A stretch of DNA of 64,000 bases from Celeribacter baekdonensis (GCF_003047105.1 NZ_CP028475.1:1364001-1428000), one strand, 5' to 3'; shown: positions 1-8,475, counted from the stretch's first letter. Made by a program: numbers and translations. Notes: generated by a model not told the origin, from the sequence alone.

Positions 1-51
1 CTTGGAACATTTCACACCCCGCGCCCGCTCAAGCGCGCGTGATGCGGCGGA

Positions 52-387
52 TCATTTGTGTTCGGCGTTGCGCGCGGCGCAGTCTTTGCACACAGGTGTA
101 TAGGGTAACACATCCAAACGTTTTTCGCTGATTTCTTCGCCGCAGGCGGCGCAAAATCCGTAATTCCCGGCAGAAATGCGCTGAAGTGCTGCTTCAATCA
201 TCGCCAGTTCGAGTTTTCCAGAGACCCCCATGCCTTCAAGCACCTCATCGCTCTCGCGTTCGGTCGCCAGTTCGGCCCAGTCTTTCGACTGATGAGCGTC
301 CAACTCCGTTTCGATATCCTGCAATCTTTGAAGCAATTCGTCTTTGCGTTGCAGCAATTGCGTTTGTCTTTGAACAAGGTCTAGCAT
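52..387 (-). CDS. DksA/TraR-family zinc-finger protein
   Basis: Small (111 aa) cytoplasmic protein of the DksA/TraR C4 zinc-finger family, whose members bind RNA polymerase through the secondary channel and adjust promoter response. The N-terminal two thirds is a charged, heptad-like helical region; the C-terminus carries a CAAC pair and, about 20 residues on, a CKDC pair, which form the zinc finger. The start at 387 is chosen because AGGAGG lies 6-7 bases upstream of this ATG; an upstream in-frame start at 414 has no such signal. It is shorter than E. coli DksA (151 aa), so it fits the short TraR/YbiI-like class. It is not in an evident operon with the FliM-like genes, which end 80 bases upstream. 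Confidence 0.88.
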   Translation of the reverse strand: MLDLVQRQTQLLQRKDELLQRLQDIETELDAHQSKDWAELATERESDEVLEGMGVSGKLELAMIEAALQRISAGNYGFCAACGEEISEKRLDVLPYTPVCKDCAARNAEHK

Positions 388-469
388 GTGCGGTCCTCCT
401 TGGAAGATCAGCATCCGCCCAAATCACATCGCGTGCATTGATGCACATCAACAGGCGGACCGCTTTGCC

Positions 470-1288
470 CTAGTCATCAAACGTCGGCAAGTCGCCCATG
501 GCCGGGAAATCCCCTAAATCCGGCAGCTCGCCCATCTCCCCACTCATATCTCCCATGGCCGGAAAATCCCCAAGCGGCGGCAAATCCCCCATCGGGGGCA
601 CGTCGCCCATGTTGTCCATATCTCCGATATCCCCCATTGCGGGCAAATCACCAAGCGATGGCAGGTCTCCCATATCGCCAAGCCCATTCGAGAGTGCCGG
701 GAACTCAGAGCCGCCCGACAGTGCACCCATATCGCCAAACCCGCCCGCCTCTGAGCCATAAGGTGCCTCCAACGGATCGTCATCTTCTTCGGTCATAAAT
801 ATCAGGCGCACGGCGCGTTTGCCGTTGATCTGGCCCAATTGCGCCCGACTGACGAGGCGATCATCGGCGCGCAATTCGACCTTGGACACAGCAGAGCGCG
901 GGATCGACAAGACCATCCCCGCCTCAAGCGACATCACATCGGCCAAGGGCATACGGATCCGGTGCAAAACCGTATCAAGGCGCGCCTCCGATTTCATCAC
1001 AACCGCCTGAAAATCGCGGCCAAAATCATTGGGCGCGCCGGGGACGGGTTTGGGCGTGGCGCGCGCAAAAGGAAAGACCAACAAGATTTCGCCCTCGCGC
1101 ACGCTGCGCCCAAGCGACACGGAGATACGGTACACCCGGTACGGCACATCATCGAACGCAATCGAAATGGAACGCGCCTCGCGCAATTGCGCGGCGACAC
1201 GGAACCCGGCGACATCGGGAGGATCAGCCACCTCGGCGATGTTGGTTTCAAACAGGGACAGGATGTGATCGGTGATTTCGGTACACAT
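470..1288 (-). CDS. FliM/FliN-like SpoA-domain protein, C-terminal part (split gene)
   Basis: 272 aa from ATG 1288. Roughly residues 60-170 look like the SpoA (surface presentation of antigens) domain found at the C-terminus of FliM/FliN switch proteins and type III C-ring proteins. The last ~90 residues are a degenerate repeat rich in GDLP, AMGD and GDFP units, acidic and probably disordered. No ribosome binding site precedes the ATG. The ATG overlaps the stop of the upstream fragment (TGATG), so translational coupling is possible, but continuous protein-like sequence can be read upstream in this frame (ERAPTATDAV just before the Met), which argues for a frameshifted single gene. No other flagellar gene is nearby, so a motor role is not shown. 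Confidence 0.7.
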   Translation of the reverse strand: MCTEITDHILSLFETNIAEVADPPDVAGFRVAAQLREARSISIAFDDVPYRVYRISVSLGRSVREGEILLVFPFARATPKPVPGAPNDFGRDFQAVVMKSEARLDTVLHRIRMPLADVMSLEAGMVLSIPRSAVSKVELRADDRLVSRAQLGQINGKRAVRLIFMTEEDDDPLEAPYGSEAGGFGDMGALSGGSEFPALSNGLGDMGDLPSLGDLPAMGDIGDMDNMGDVPPMGDLPPLGDFPAMGDMSGEMGELPDLGDFPAMGDLPTFDD

Positions 1289-1650
1289 CACCGCATCTGT
1301 CGCGGTGGGCGCGCGCTCTTCGGGGGGAGTTTCAACACTTTGCCGGTGGTTTGTTGTTCGACCACGGCAGAGATCACATTGCGATCAAACACCGCCAAGC
1401 CATAGGCATTGTCCGGCCCCTCCAAAAGCGACAACAGCGCATATTCGGGCAATTGATCGGGCAGGCGCAAAATCGAACTGCGTTCCTCGATCACATTGGT
1501 GACCTGCATCACCAGACCAATCGCATCCTCCGCCGCCTTCGCCGCAGCAAGGCGCAGCGCCTTTGCGGGCGACATCGGTTGAACGTCCGGCGGCGGGCGG
1601 CCAACGCCCGCTTTGCGGCGCATCGCGGAAATGATGTCTGCGTCAGACAT
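1288..1650 (-). CDS. FliM-like protein, N-terminal part (split gene)
   Basis: 120-aa fragment beginning MSDADIISAMRRKAG. It reads as the N-terminal half of the same FliM/FliN-type protein whose C-terminal half follows at 470-1288. The reading frame changes at or near a run of six C (minus strand; G-run 1322-1327 on the plus strand). Adding one base there would join this frame to LPPEERAPTATDAV and on into the SpoA part, giving a protein of about 395 aa. Either a genuine single-base deletion, a sequencing error in the homopolymer, or a real pair of coupled genes would produce this picture; I favour a frameshift. Confidence 0.65.
   Translation of the reverse strand: MSDADIISAMRRKAGVGRPPPDVQPMSPAKALRLAAAKAAEDAIGLVMQVTNVIEERSSILRLPDQLPEYALLSLLEGPDNAYGLAVFDRNVISAVVEQQTTGKVLKLPPKSARPPRQMR
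1322..1327. other. Homopolymer at the probable frameshift in the FliM-like gene
   Basis: Six G (six C in the coding strand) exactly where the reading frame of the N-terminal fragment must change by one base to continue into the C-terminal SpoA fragment. Homopolymers are common sites of both indel mutation and sequencing error. Confidence 0.5.
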
Positions 1651-1783
1651 GGTGGTGCATCAAATGTCCCGGTTTCAATCCGCCTCAGTTGTGCATGCAC
1701 ACGGTAAACAAAGGGTTTATTCCGTTAATCTTTTCGCCCGAAACCGCCGTTTTCACCCCGGCCACATGGTTTTCCCCCAAGGC

Positions 1784-4483
1784 TCACGCAGATCGGGATC
1801 GCAGCCGCGCCAGATCAAGCCGAAACGCCGCCCCACCCTGCCCCGGCAAATAGGAAATTGTACCGCCCAGATTGACCATGATTTCGCGACAAATCGCCAA
1901 CCCAAGCCCCGCACCGCCCGCTTTCGCGTGATCCGTCAGGCGCGAAAATTTCTCGAAAATCACCGCCTGTTTGTCCTTGGCAATGCCCGAACCATTGTCG
2001 ATGAAATCTATTTGAATCGCGTCCTCCCCGATCCTGCGAGTGTAGATTTTCAACTCAGGCGAGGCCGCATCGCAGTACTTGCTGGCATTGGTGATCAGGT
2101 TGATGAACACCTGCGCCAACCGGTCCGGGTCGGTTTCAATCGCGATATGTTCTGACAGGGCGTGCCGCCGAATGGTGATCGCGCCTGCCGCGCCGCCGGA
2201 GGTGGCCTGAACCGCGCGCTCGATCACGTCATGCAAATTGGTGCGGGTCCAGTTGAGCGTCACCGAGCCGTTTTCCAACACCGAGAGGTCCAAAAGATCG
2301 TCCAAAAGCCGGGTCAGCCGCTGGGCCTCATCATGGATGATGCCGGAAAACCGCGCCAAGCTTTCGCCGTCCATTTCACCCGTCTGCCCGGCCTCACGCA
2401 GAATCTCCGAAAAAGCGCGGATCGAGGTCATTGGCGTGCGCAATTCATGCGAGATTTGCGACAGAAACGCGTCTTTTTGGATCGACAATGCAGTCAGTTT
2501 TCCATTGGCTTCGCGCAATTGCCGTGCGGTGCGGGCAAGCTCTTCCGATTTATGCTCAAGCTGGGTCGAATATTCCAACATCTGTGCGGTTTCATCGGCC
2601 ACAGCCATCAAATCCTCGACCGACACCAACACGCCACCGGCGATTTGACCCAACATCGCATGGGCCGTCGCGGCCCCCACGGACCCGGCCAATTCACGCT
2701 CCAAACGTTCGATAAATTCTGATGTTGTATCAGGGAGATAACCCTGTTTTCCCTGCGCCTCCGCTTCGACTTGGAACAGGTTTTGCGCGTCCGTTGGTCC
2801 CAAAATTCGCTGTGCCATGACCAAAAGGTCTTCGGCCTCGGCAAAGCCATGCGACCAGCCGCGCGTCGATCCGGTGTGTTCAAACACACTGACGAATTGC
2901 GCGCCTTGAAGCCGCTCGACCGGGCGCGGAAAGGACATCAGAGAGCCCAGGACAAACACCAACGTGTTGAGCGCGATGGACCAGACCACAGCATGCACCA
3001 CCGGATCGACGCCTTCGACGCCAAACAGCGCCTGGGGCCGCAACAGGGCGATGCCAAAGGGGCCATTGTCGAGAAACGCCTGCGTATATCCTGCCGCCGC
3101 GCCAAAGGAGGGCAAGAACATCGAATAGGCCCAAACGCAAAAGCCCAGCACAACCCCGGCGATGGCCCCAACCCGCGTGGCTCCGCGCCAAAATATCCCG
3201 CCCAACAGCGCCGGTAGCACCTGTGCCACGCCAGAAAATGAAATCATGCCGATGGAGGCCAAGGCCTCTGAGCCACCGGAAAAATGGAAATACAGATAGC
3301 CCAAGGCCAGAACGCCAAAGATCGACAGGCGGCGAGCAGAAAGAACGACACTGCGCACATCGCCCGACATGGTCGCGCCGCCCGTGCGCGAACTCAGCCA
3401 AATCGGCATGACGATGTGGTTAGAGACCATTGTGGAGAGTGCAATCGAGGCGACAATGACCATCGACGTGGCCGAAGAAAATCCACCTAAAAACGACAGG
3501 GTCGCGAGGACGCGTTGATCATAATGCAACGGCAAAGTGAGCACGAACATGTCCGGGTTTGACCCTTTGGGCAACACGTCCAAGCCCACAACAGCGATGG
3601 GGATGACAAACAAAGACATGCCAAAGAGGTAGAGCGGAAAGGCCCAACCCGCCGTAAACAAATGATTTTCATCGACGTTCTCAACCACGATGACCTGAAA
3701 CATCCGCGGCAGGGTGATCAGCGCTGCACCCGACAACAAGGTCAGCGTGATCCAGCGCGTGCCGTGAATGGAATGCTGGGCAACGGGTGAGGCATCAATG
3801 CGTGCCATCAAATCGTTCATCCCATCGGACAGGCCCCAAACGACGAAACTCCCAACTCCCACAAGTGCCACGAATTTGACCACCGCCTCCAAGGCAATCG
3901 CCGTCACGACGCCATGGTGGCGTTCGTTGGCATCCAAATTGCGCGTGCCAAACAGGATGGTGAACAGCGCCAATCCGGCAGCGACCCAAAGCGCGGTTTT
4001 GTCCAGATCGGGCACCACCATGCCGGAGGGGTCATTGAGACCAAAGACCGCGAAAGACAGCGCCACGGATTGCAATTGCAGCGCGATATAAGGCGTGGTG
4101 CCGATCACCGCCAAAAGCGTCACCAAGACCCCCAAAGTGGTCGATTTGCCATAGCGCGAAGAGATCAAATCCGCGACCGAGGTGATCCGCTGAGTCCGGC
4201 CAATGCGCACCAGTTTGCGCAAAATCCACCACCAACCGATCATCACCAAGGACGGGCCAAGATAGATCGTCAGATACTCAAGACCTGAGCGCGCCGCATA
4301 TCCGACCGCGCCGTAAAATGTCCAAGCCGTGCAATAGATTGAGAGCGAGAGCGTATAAATCCACGGCGAGCGCAACCAGCCCAGCCGTCCGGCCTCGGCC
4401 CGCTTTTCCGCCCAAAATGCCACCACGAACAGAAATGTGGCATAGCTCAGACAGGCCAGAACAAGGATGTTGAAATGGAACAT
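1784..4483 (-). CDS. SSS-transporter-type sensor histidine kinase (CbrA/CrbS-like)
   Basis: 899-aa inner-membrane sensor. Residues ~1-540 form a sodium:solute symporter (SLC5-like) domain with about 13 membrane segments. A linker resembling the STAC domain follows, then a coiled coil, a HisKA domain with the phospho-acceptor His about residue 679 (SQISHELRTP) and a HATPase domain with N box (NLITNASKY) and G1 box (DNGSGI). CbrA and CrbS kinases have this architecture; CrbS with CrbR activates acetyl-CoA synthetase genes in Vibrio and Pseudomonas. Here it is the last gene of a tight operon (the preceding gene ends at 4484), and an acs gene lies 10 kb away. The ligand is not shown by sequence; acetate or another carboxylate is inference. 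Confidence 0.88.
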   Translation of the reverse strand: MFHFNILVLACLSYATFLFVVAFWAEKRAEAGRLGWLRSPWIYTLSLSIYCTAWTFYGAVGYAARSGLEYLTIYLGPSLVMIGWWWILRKLVRIGRTQRITSVADLISSRYGKSTTLGVLVTLLAVIGTTPYIALQLQSVALSFAVFGLNDPSGMVVPDLDKTALWVAAGLALFTILFGTRNLDANERHHGVVTAIALEAVVKFVALVGVGSFVVWGLSDGMNDLMARIDASPVAQHSIHGTRWITLTLLSGAALITLPRMFQVIVVENVDENHLFTAGWAFPLYLFGMSLFVIPIAVVGLDVLPKGSNPDMFVLTLPLHYDQRVLATLSFLGGFSSATSMVIVASIALSTMVSNHIVMPIWLSSRTGGATMSGDVRSVVLSARRLSIFGVLALGYLYFHFSGGSEALASIGMISFSGVAQVLPALLGGIFWRGATRVGAIAGVVLGFCVWAYSMFLPSFGAAAGYTQAFLDNGPFGIALLRPQALFGVEGVDPVVHAVVWSIALNTLVFVLGSLMSFPRPVERLQGAQFVSVFEHTGSTRGWSHGFAEAEDLLVMAQRILGPTDAQNLFQVEAEAQGKQGYLPDTTSEFIERLERELAGSVGAATAHAMLGQIAGGVLVSVEDLMAVADETAQMLEYSTQLEHKSEELARTARQLREANGKLTALSIQKDAFLSQISHELRTPMTSIRAFSEILREAGQTGEMDGESLARFSGIIHDEAQRLTRLLDDLLDLSVLENGSVTLNWTRTNLHDVIERAVQATSGGAAGAITIRRHALSEHIAIETDPDRLAQVFINLITNASKYCDAASPELKIYTRRIGEDAIQIDFIDNGSGIAKDKQAVIFEKFSRLTDHAKAGGAGLGLAICREIMVNLGGTISYLPGQGGAAFRLDLARLRSRSA

Positions 4484-4813
4484 TCAGCGGCGGTCCTCAG
4501 GCGGGGAGACATCGCCAGACGCGCCCTCAGAGCGGCTTTGCGAGGTCAAAAGCTCCTCGGTGCGCGCCGCGCCATGGGCCAGCAAAAAGGCCAACCACCC
4601 CGCGGCCAAAATCCCAAGCGCCCAAACCACAAACACATGTACGAAAGACCGTGATCCTGCGCCCAAAGGCTGCCCCGTGCCCTCGCCGCCCCAGAGCAGC
4701 GGCAAAAGCCACAGACCCAAAAGCAAAAAGGGCAAGAGCCGTTGCGCATCAATCAGGCGTCTGCGCCGATATGAGGCGCGCGCCAGATAGACCGGGGAAC
4801 GGCCCTCAGCCAT
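4484..4813 (-). CDS. Small two-helix membrane protein in the kinase operon
   Basis: 109 aa with two hydrophobic segments (about residues 25-42 and 57-80) and a polar, acidic C-terminus. It starts inside the last codons of the receiver gene (8-base overlap) and stops one base before the kinase ATG, so the three are almost certainly translated together. I do not recognise the family. Small membrane proteins of this shape accompany many SSS transporters (DUF4212 type), so an accessory subunit of the transporter-kinase is a reasonable guess, not a demonstrated one. Confidence 0.7.
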   Translation of the reverse strand: MAEGRSPVYLARASYRRRRLIDAQRLLPFLLLGLWLLPLLWGGEGTGQPLGAGSRSFVHVFVVWALGILAAGWLAFLLAHGAARTEELLTSQSRSEGASGDVSPPEDRR

Positions 4814-5198
4814 CGTTGGCCTGCGCCCGATCCAGCCCGGCCAAACGGCGCACCGCCTCTAACATTTCGGAATTGGAGAACGGCTTGGTCATGAAATGCG
4901 ACACGCCTGCGGCCTCGGCCATATCGCGATCTTTTTTCTGACCTCGCGCGGTCAGCATCAAAATTGACAGATCTGAGTGCTCCGCCATGCCGCGCAGATC
5001 GCGCAGGATGTCAAAGCCGGATTTATTCGGCAACATCACATCCAAAATCACAATATCCGGCCGCTTGGCCGCGACAGCCGCCACAGCCGTCGCCCCGTCC
5101 GAATGCGTTTCCACGGTCCAACCGTCCCGCGACAGAATAAACCGGATCGCTTCAATTATGTTTGGTTCGTCTTCGATCAGCAACACACGCTTGCCCAT
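4806..5198 (-). CDS. Single-domain response regulator (CheY-like receiver)
   Basis: 130 aa made only of a receiver domain: acidic pocket IEDE (residues 8-11), phospho-acceptor Asp53 in VILDVMLP, conserved Thr in LMLTARG and Lys in MTKPFS. No DNA-binding or enzymatic output domain follows. The start at 5198 is chosen because GAGAGGG lies about 8-10 bases upstream and the domain begins directly after it; the longer frame from 5288 adds 30 residues without receiver character. It is the first gene of the receiver / small membrane protein / SSS-kinase operon and is the likely partner of that kinase. The CrbR of known CrbS systems has a LuxR output, so signalling here must differ or use another protein. 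Confidence 0.9.
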   Translation of the reverse strand: MGKRVLLIEDEPNIIEAIRFILSRDGWTVETHSDGATAVAAVAAKRPDIVILDVMLPNKSGFDILRDLRGMAEHSDLSILMLTARGQKKDRDMAEAAGVSHFMTKPFSNSEMLEAVRRLAGLDRAQANDG

Positions 5199-5386
5199 CT
5201 GACAGACCCTCTCTCCCAAAGGCGTTTTTTCCAATCCCTCATCCGAAGATACCGAAAAATCGCATACATCCGCGCGCATCCGTTCCATGGCGGGTGCATT
5301 TTGAATTCAATCTCCTCCCAAAGATAGAATTCACAACGCGTTAACTGCCTCATCTTATGGCGTTTCAGGGCGCTCATGTCAAAACT

Positions 5387-5404
5387 TCTCACGCCGGCGT
5401 GAGA
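5387..5404. promoter_or_regulatory. 18-bp perfect palindrome upstream of the receiver-kinase operon
   Basis: TCTCACGCCGGCGTGAGA is its own reverse complement. Its centre is ~197 bases upstream of the receiver start. It could be an operator, or, as RNA, a 7-bp hairpin with a CCGG loop followed by UUU. No protein can be assigned. Confidence 0.45.
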
Positions 5405-5452
5405 TTTAGCGACCCTCACCCATCCTCCACGCGTTCAGCAACAATGACCTCC

Positions 5453-5466
5453 CCTCAGATCTGAGG
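5453..5466. repeat. 14-bp perfect palindrome CCTCAGATCTGAGG
   Basis: Perfect inverted repeat about 64 bases from the 18-bp palindrome, inside a possible gene remnant. Function unknown. Confidence 0.35.
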
Positions 5467-5823
5467 CCCAAATCGCCTTCGCAAAAGCAAAAACTGTCGT
5501 TTGCCTGTGATGCGGCACAGGGCGAGTTTGAGCCCAATGTGCCGGATGCTGCGCTTTGCGCCAACGTCTGCTTTGCAAGTGGAGCCCGAATTAGAAAAAT
5601 CAAAGACGTTTATGCCGAACTGAGGGCATCTGGTCGCTAAGAATTCTTGACTGAGCGGTTTCGCTTAACAAGACAAGAATGGTCGCGTAAAACATAGACA
5701 GTTTTCATCGCGCTTGTACTCTTAGGCCTCCAGTCAGATTGATTGTGCTCGACGCGATAGAGAATGATCGAGATGTGTGAGGCTTGTTTCGGACTGTGCC
5801 AATTGTGATGAGTTTAGCGGAAT

Positions 5824-6666
5824 ATGAAGACCAGTAATAAAATTCTAGCCATATCGCTAAAATCCTCATTGTCTGATTGGAAGAGCTTGATTGGAAGTGT
5901 GACCGCAGCAATTTCTGGGGTGCAAATAGTTATTTGGGTGTGCAACGCTGAAACCCGGGAGGTCTTGGCCGCCTTCCTAAAGTCATATGATGTAGTGATC
6001 GGCGATCCAATTCATTATGCACTGAATTTTTTAGCATCTTTTCTCGGGTTTAGTCTAACTGACCTTCAAAGTAATCTAGTGACAATATATCTCTTGTTCG
6101 CAGCTATCCACTTTAAAGCTTCATCGTCAGGGCGGTTAACCCGCGAGTGGTCTCTGTACTTGGGAAATATGTACCTGCCCTACTTGGGATTTATGCCGCT
6201 AGAAAAGCCCCCATTTACAAGGATAGACGTGCATAAACATACACGCTTTCCTCGCCTGATCCACCGCCTATGTCGATCAAAAGGCAACGCTAAGAAAATA
6301 GCAAGCCTACCACGAATTTTAGGCCTTTTTTATGCTGCAATAGGTCAACTGATATACCGATTTATCTTAGAAGTCGTGCTCTCTTTACGCTGGAATGCAA
6401 AAATGCTTTTCTATGTTGGAGAAAGTATCTTCAGAAATTTAATTCTCTTTCCGCTCAATGTCAGGTCACACTATCGAGAACCTCTTGCAGTAGTATCGAA
6501 TTTTGAAGGTCTCGGAATAGGCGGTATTGAGATATATGACTATAAAGAGTTCGAGGCTTGCGGGGGTAAGATAATTAGCAATTACAGGGTTTCGTTCTTA
6601 GTAAATTTTTTAACCTTTCTAGTCACACTATTCATTCTGGTGGTGTTTGGCATTGAGTTGCCCTAA
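5824..6666 (+). CDS. Orphan membrane protein in an AT-rich patch
   Basis: 280 aa that I do not recognise. Hydrophobic stretches lie at about residues 25-45 (SVTAAISGVQIVIWVC), 62-78, 86-97, 170-190 and at the very C-terminus (LVNFLTFLVTLFILVVF), with basic loops between, so it is probably an integral membrane protein with both ends anchored. Codon use is plainly AT-rich (many aaa, ata, ttt, tta) unlike every neighbour, which suggests horizontal acquisition. It stands alone, is followed directly by a hairpin, and has no obvious ribosome binding site. No transposase, toxin or restriction gene is seen next to it, so no role is proposed. Confidence 0.65.
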   Translation: MKTSNKILAISLKSSLSDWKSLIGSVTAAISGVQIVIWVCNAETREVLAAFLKSYDVVIGDPIHYALNFLASFLGFSLTDLQSNLVTIYLLFAAIHFKASSSGRLTREWSLYLGNMYLPYLGFMPLEKPPFTRIDVHKHTRFPRLIHRLCRSKGNAKKIASLPRILGLFYAAIGQLIYRFILEVVLSLRWNAKMLFYVGESIFRNLILFPLNVRSHYREPLAVVSNFEGLGIGGIEIYDYKEFEACGGKIISNYRVSFLVNFLTFLVTLFILVVFGIELP

Positions 6667-7004
6667 GAACACTTCCCAGAAGTGTTTCTATCTGGCCATA
6701 AAGAATAATGAAAAGCTGGTCGTGATCTTGCGCAGCGTGCAAAGATCCTCGGAACACATGCCGCGATCCGCTGAAGCCAGTGGGCAGCACATTGACCGAA
6801 ACTACCTTTTTTGACTGGCCCGCTTTCGCTGAAGAAGACATTGGTGCGAGCGCAGCGAACTCACACTTCGTCCCGCACAGCGGACCTGTATCGTCTGTGT
6901 TGCGACCCTCATAGTGAGCACATCAGTGCAGCTCTATGCGCTGCTGCGATCCAGAGGAATCGCGTGATGTGCGCGGTGGGCTGTCTTGATGCGGCACTGT
7001 GCCC
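6667..7004. other. Intergenic region between convergent genes
   Basis: 338 bases between the orphan membrane gene and the end of the ScfR-type gene. Apart from the hairpin at 6668-6686 I see no gene, repeat or RNA. Composition returns from AT-rich to the local GC-rich norm near 6700, so the right edge of the foreign patch is probably here. Confidence 0.4.
6668..6686 (+). terminator. Hairpin directly after the orphan membrane gene
   Basis: Perfect 8-bp stem AACACTTC / GAAGTGTT with a CCA loop, one base after the TAA of the gene, followed by TCTATCT. The T-tract is weak, so termination strength is uncertain. Confidence 0.55.
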
Positions 7005-8357
7005 CTACCCCTCTTCCACATCCTCCAAGACCATCGACGGTTCACGGCGGGCCACGCAATTCATGCGGGCGCAGACGCGACAGCTTGTGCCGATGCCAAG
7101 CACTTCGGCATCGCGCGGCACATGACCAAGCCCGTCGAGCCGATCAAGTGGCAAAAACAACATCGTTGCTTCGACCACTTCGGGGGCGTCGAAACTTTTG
7201 GCTGGGCGCGGCTGACAGATTGCATAGGCCAGATAGCGCCGCGCCGGTTGGCCCTGTTGCTCGACCACGCGCCGGATCGGCACCATCGGCCTGAGCAAGG
7301 CCTGATAGAGCGGCCAAAGCGCACAAGCGGCACCAAATCGCGGCGGAGCAAAGCCGTCGAGCGGCTTGCGAAAGGTCAGCGCCCCAGAGCCGTCGCAAAT
7401 CACCAGCCCCATCGGCGGACGGCCTTCTTTTGGCGGCAACGCGGCCAGACGACGCATCGCGGCGGCCAGTTCGACGCCGGTTTCCTGCGCCAAAGCCGCC
7501 GGGTCAGGACCGTGGGCGGCAATCACATCTTCGACCAAAGACACCGGCATTTTTTCCGCCTCGGCCCGCGCGCGCAACACCCATTTGCGCGCCAAACTTT
7601 GTGCGGCAGGCGAACGCAATCCGTCATCCCCGGTCAAATCCGGCATCATCCCCCGCTCAAGTTCGGGGATGGAAAATTCGCGCTGCGCCAACCAGGCCTC
7701 AACCTCGTCCAAAGGCGCAGACAACGTGTCCTCGGATTTGCCCACCGTATCAAGATAACTCACCAGCGCCTGCGAACCATCAGCCAGACGTTGACTGTCC
7801 TCATACAGGTTGCGATGAAACCGGGCCTGCCAGTCGCGGTCAATCTCACCGGCATTGTTCAAAATCCCCGCCGTCGAACGGATCGCGGTCACGGTCGAGA
7901 GGACTTCGTGCAGACTATCAGAGAGAAACGGGTCATGCGCCAGACGGTCGTTGAGCGCCTCAACCCGACGCTCAAGCGCGGTGATCCGATCGCGCTGCGC
8001 CACCACCAAAGCGGCCCAGCCCGGAAAGCGCCCGGCAAACTCTTCGGCCCGCGCCGTTTCCGGGTCCGTTGTGCCTTTGGCCCCGCCACGACGCGGCCCC
8101 GGCGCTGCATTGCTGGCGGCGTCTTGCAGCCCTTCCATCAACGGCACCTGTGCCCCTTCGGTCAGGGCTGAGGGTTCAACCCCCAAGGCGCGCGCCAGAT
8201 CGACCAGTAATTTCCCACCGATTCTGCGGCGATTGTGTTCGATCAAATTCAAATAAGACGGCGAAATGCCCACATCACGGGCCAAATCGGCCTGTTTGAG
8301 CCCCTCCAAAGAGCGCCGTTCACGGATTCGTGTGCCTGTCAGGGCGGATCTTGGCAT
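7005..8357 (-). CDS. ScfR/RamB-type short-chain fatty acyl transcriptional regulator
   Basis: 450-aa cytoplasmic DNA-binding regulator. An Xre-type helix-turn-helix occupies about residues 8-63 (QADLARDVGISPSYLNLIE); the C-terminal half is the domain of the short-chain fatty acyl regulators, with a cysteine-containing end (CRVCARMNC, then RREPSMV). RamB and related proteins control acetate, propionate and glyoxylate metabolism genes, sensing acyl-CoA-type signals. It is divergent from the Liv-type transporter and acs operon, the usual target arrangement, and a 7-bp-arm dyad lies in the shared promoter region (8454-8475). Family assignment is confident; the effector is inferred from family and neighbours. 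Confidence 0.88.
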   Translation of the reverse strand: MPRSALTGTRIRERRSLEGLKQADLARDVGISPSYLNLIEHNRRRIGGKLLVDLARALGVEPSALTEGAQVPLMEGLQDAASNAAPGPRRGGAKGTTDPETARAEEFAGRFPGWAALVVAQRDRITALERRVEALNDRLAHDPFLSDSLHEVLSTVTAIRSTAGILNNAGEIDRDWQARFHRNLYEDSQRLADGSQALVSYLDTVGKSEDTLSAPLDEVEAWLAQREFSIPELERGMMPDLTGDDGLRSPAAQSLARKWVLRARAEAEKMPVSLVEDVIAAHGPDPAALAQETGVELAAAMRRLAALPPKEGRPPMGLVICDGSGALTFRKPLDGFAPPRFGAACALWPLYQALLRPMVPIRRVVEQQGQPARRYLAYAICQPRPAKSFDAPEVVEATMLFLPLDRLDGLGHVPRDAEVLGIGTSCRVCARMNCVARREPSMVLEDVEEG

Positions 8358-8453
8358 CGTCTTTCCTCAGTTGCGACATCGAAACGTGAATGATTTCAGG
8401 CCCTTTCTGCGACCGCAAAGCGGCTTGTGCTGCACCTGCGCGAAAATAGATTT

Positions 8454-8475
8454 ACAATGCATACCATCGCATTGT
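8454..8475. promoter_or_regulatory. Dyad ACAATGC-N8-GCATTGT in the divergent promoter region
   Basis: Seven-base inverted arms (8454-8460 and 8469-8475) spaced by eight bases, within an AT-rich stretch between the divergent ScfR-type regulator and the transporter operon. Position makes it a candidate operator for that regulator; not proven. Confidence 0.45.

Larger units (their letters stand above)
5199..5823. other. Intergenic region with two perfect palindromes and a possible gene remnant
   Basis: No convincing complete gene. It holds an 18-bp perfect palindrome (5387-5404), a 14-bp perfect palindrome (5453-5466), and an open frame on the plus strand from about 5411 to the TAA at 5638-5640 that ends in ARIRKIKDVYAELRASGR. 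That frame has no plausible start codon and may be the 3' end of a lost gene. From about 5650 the sequence turns AT-rich. Confidence 0.5.
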
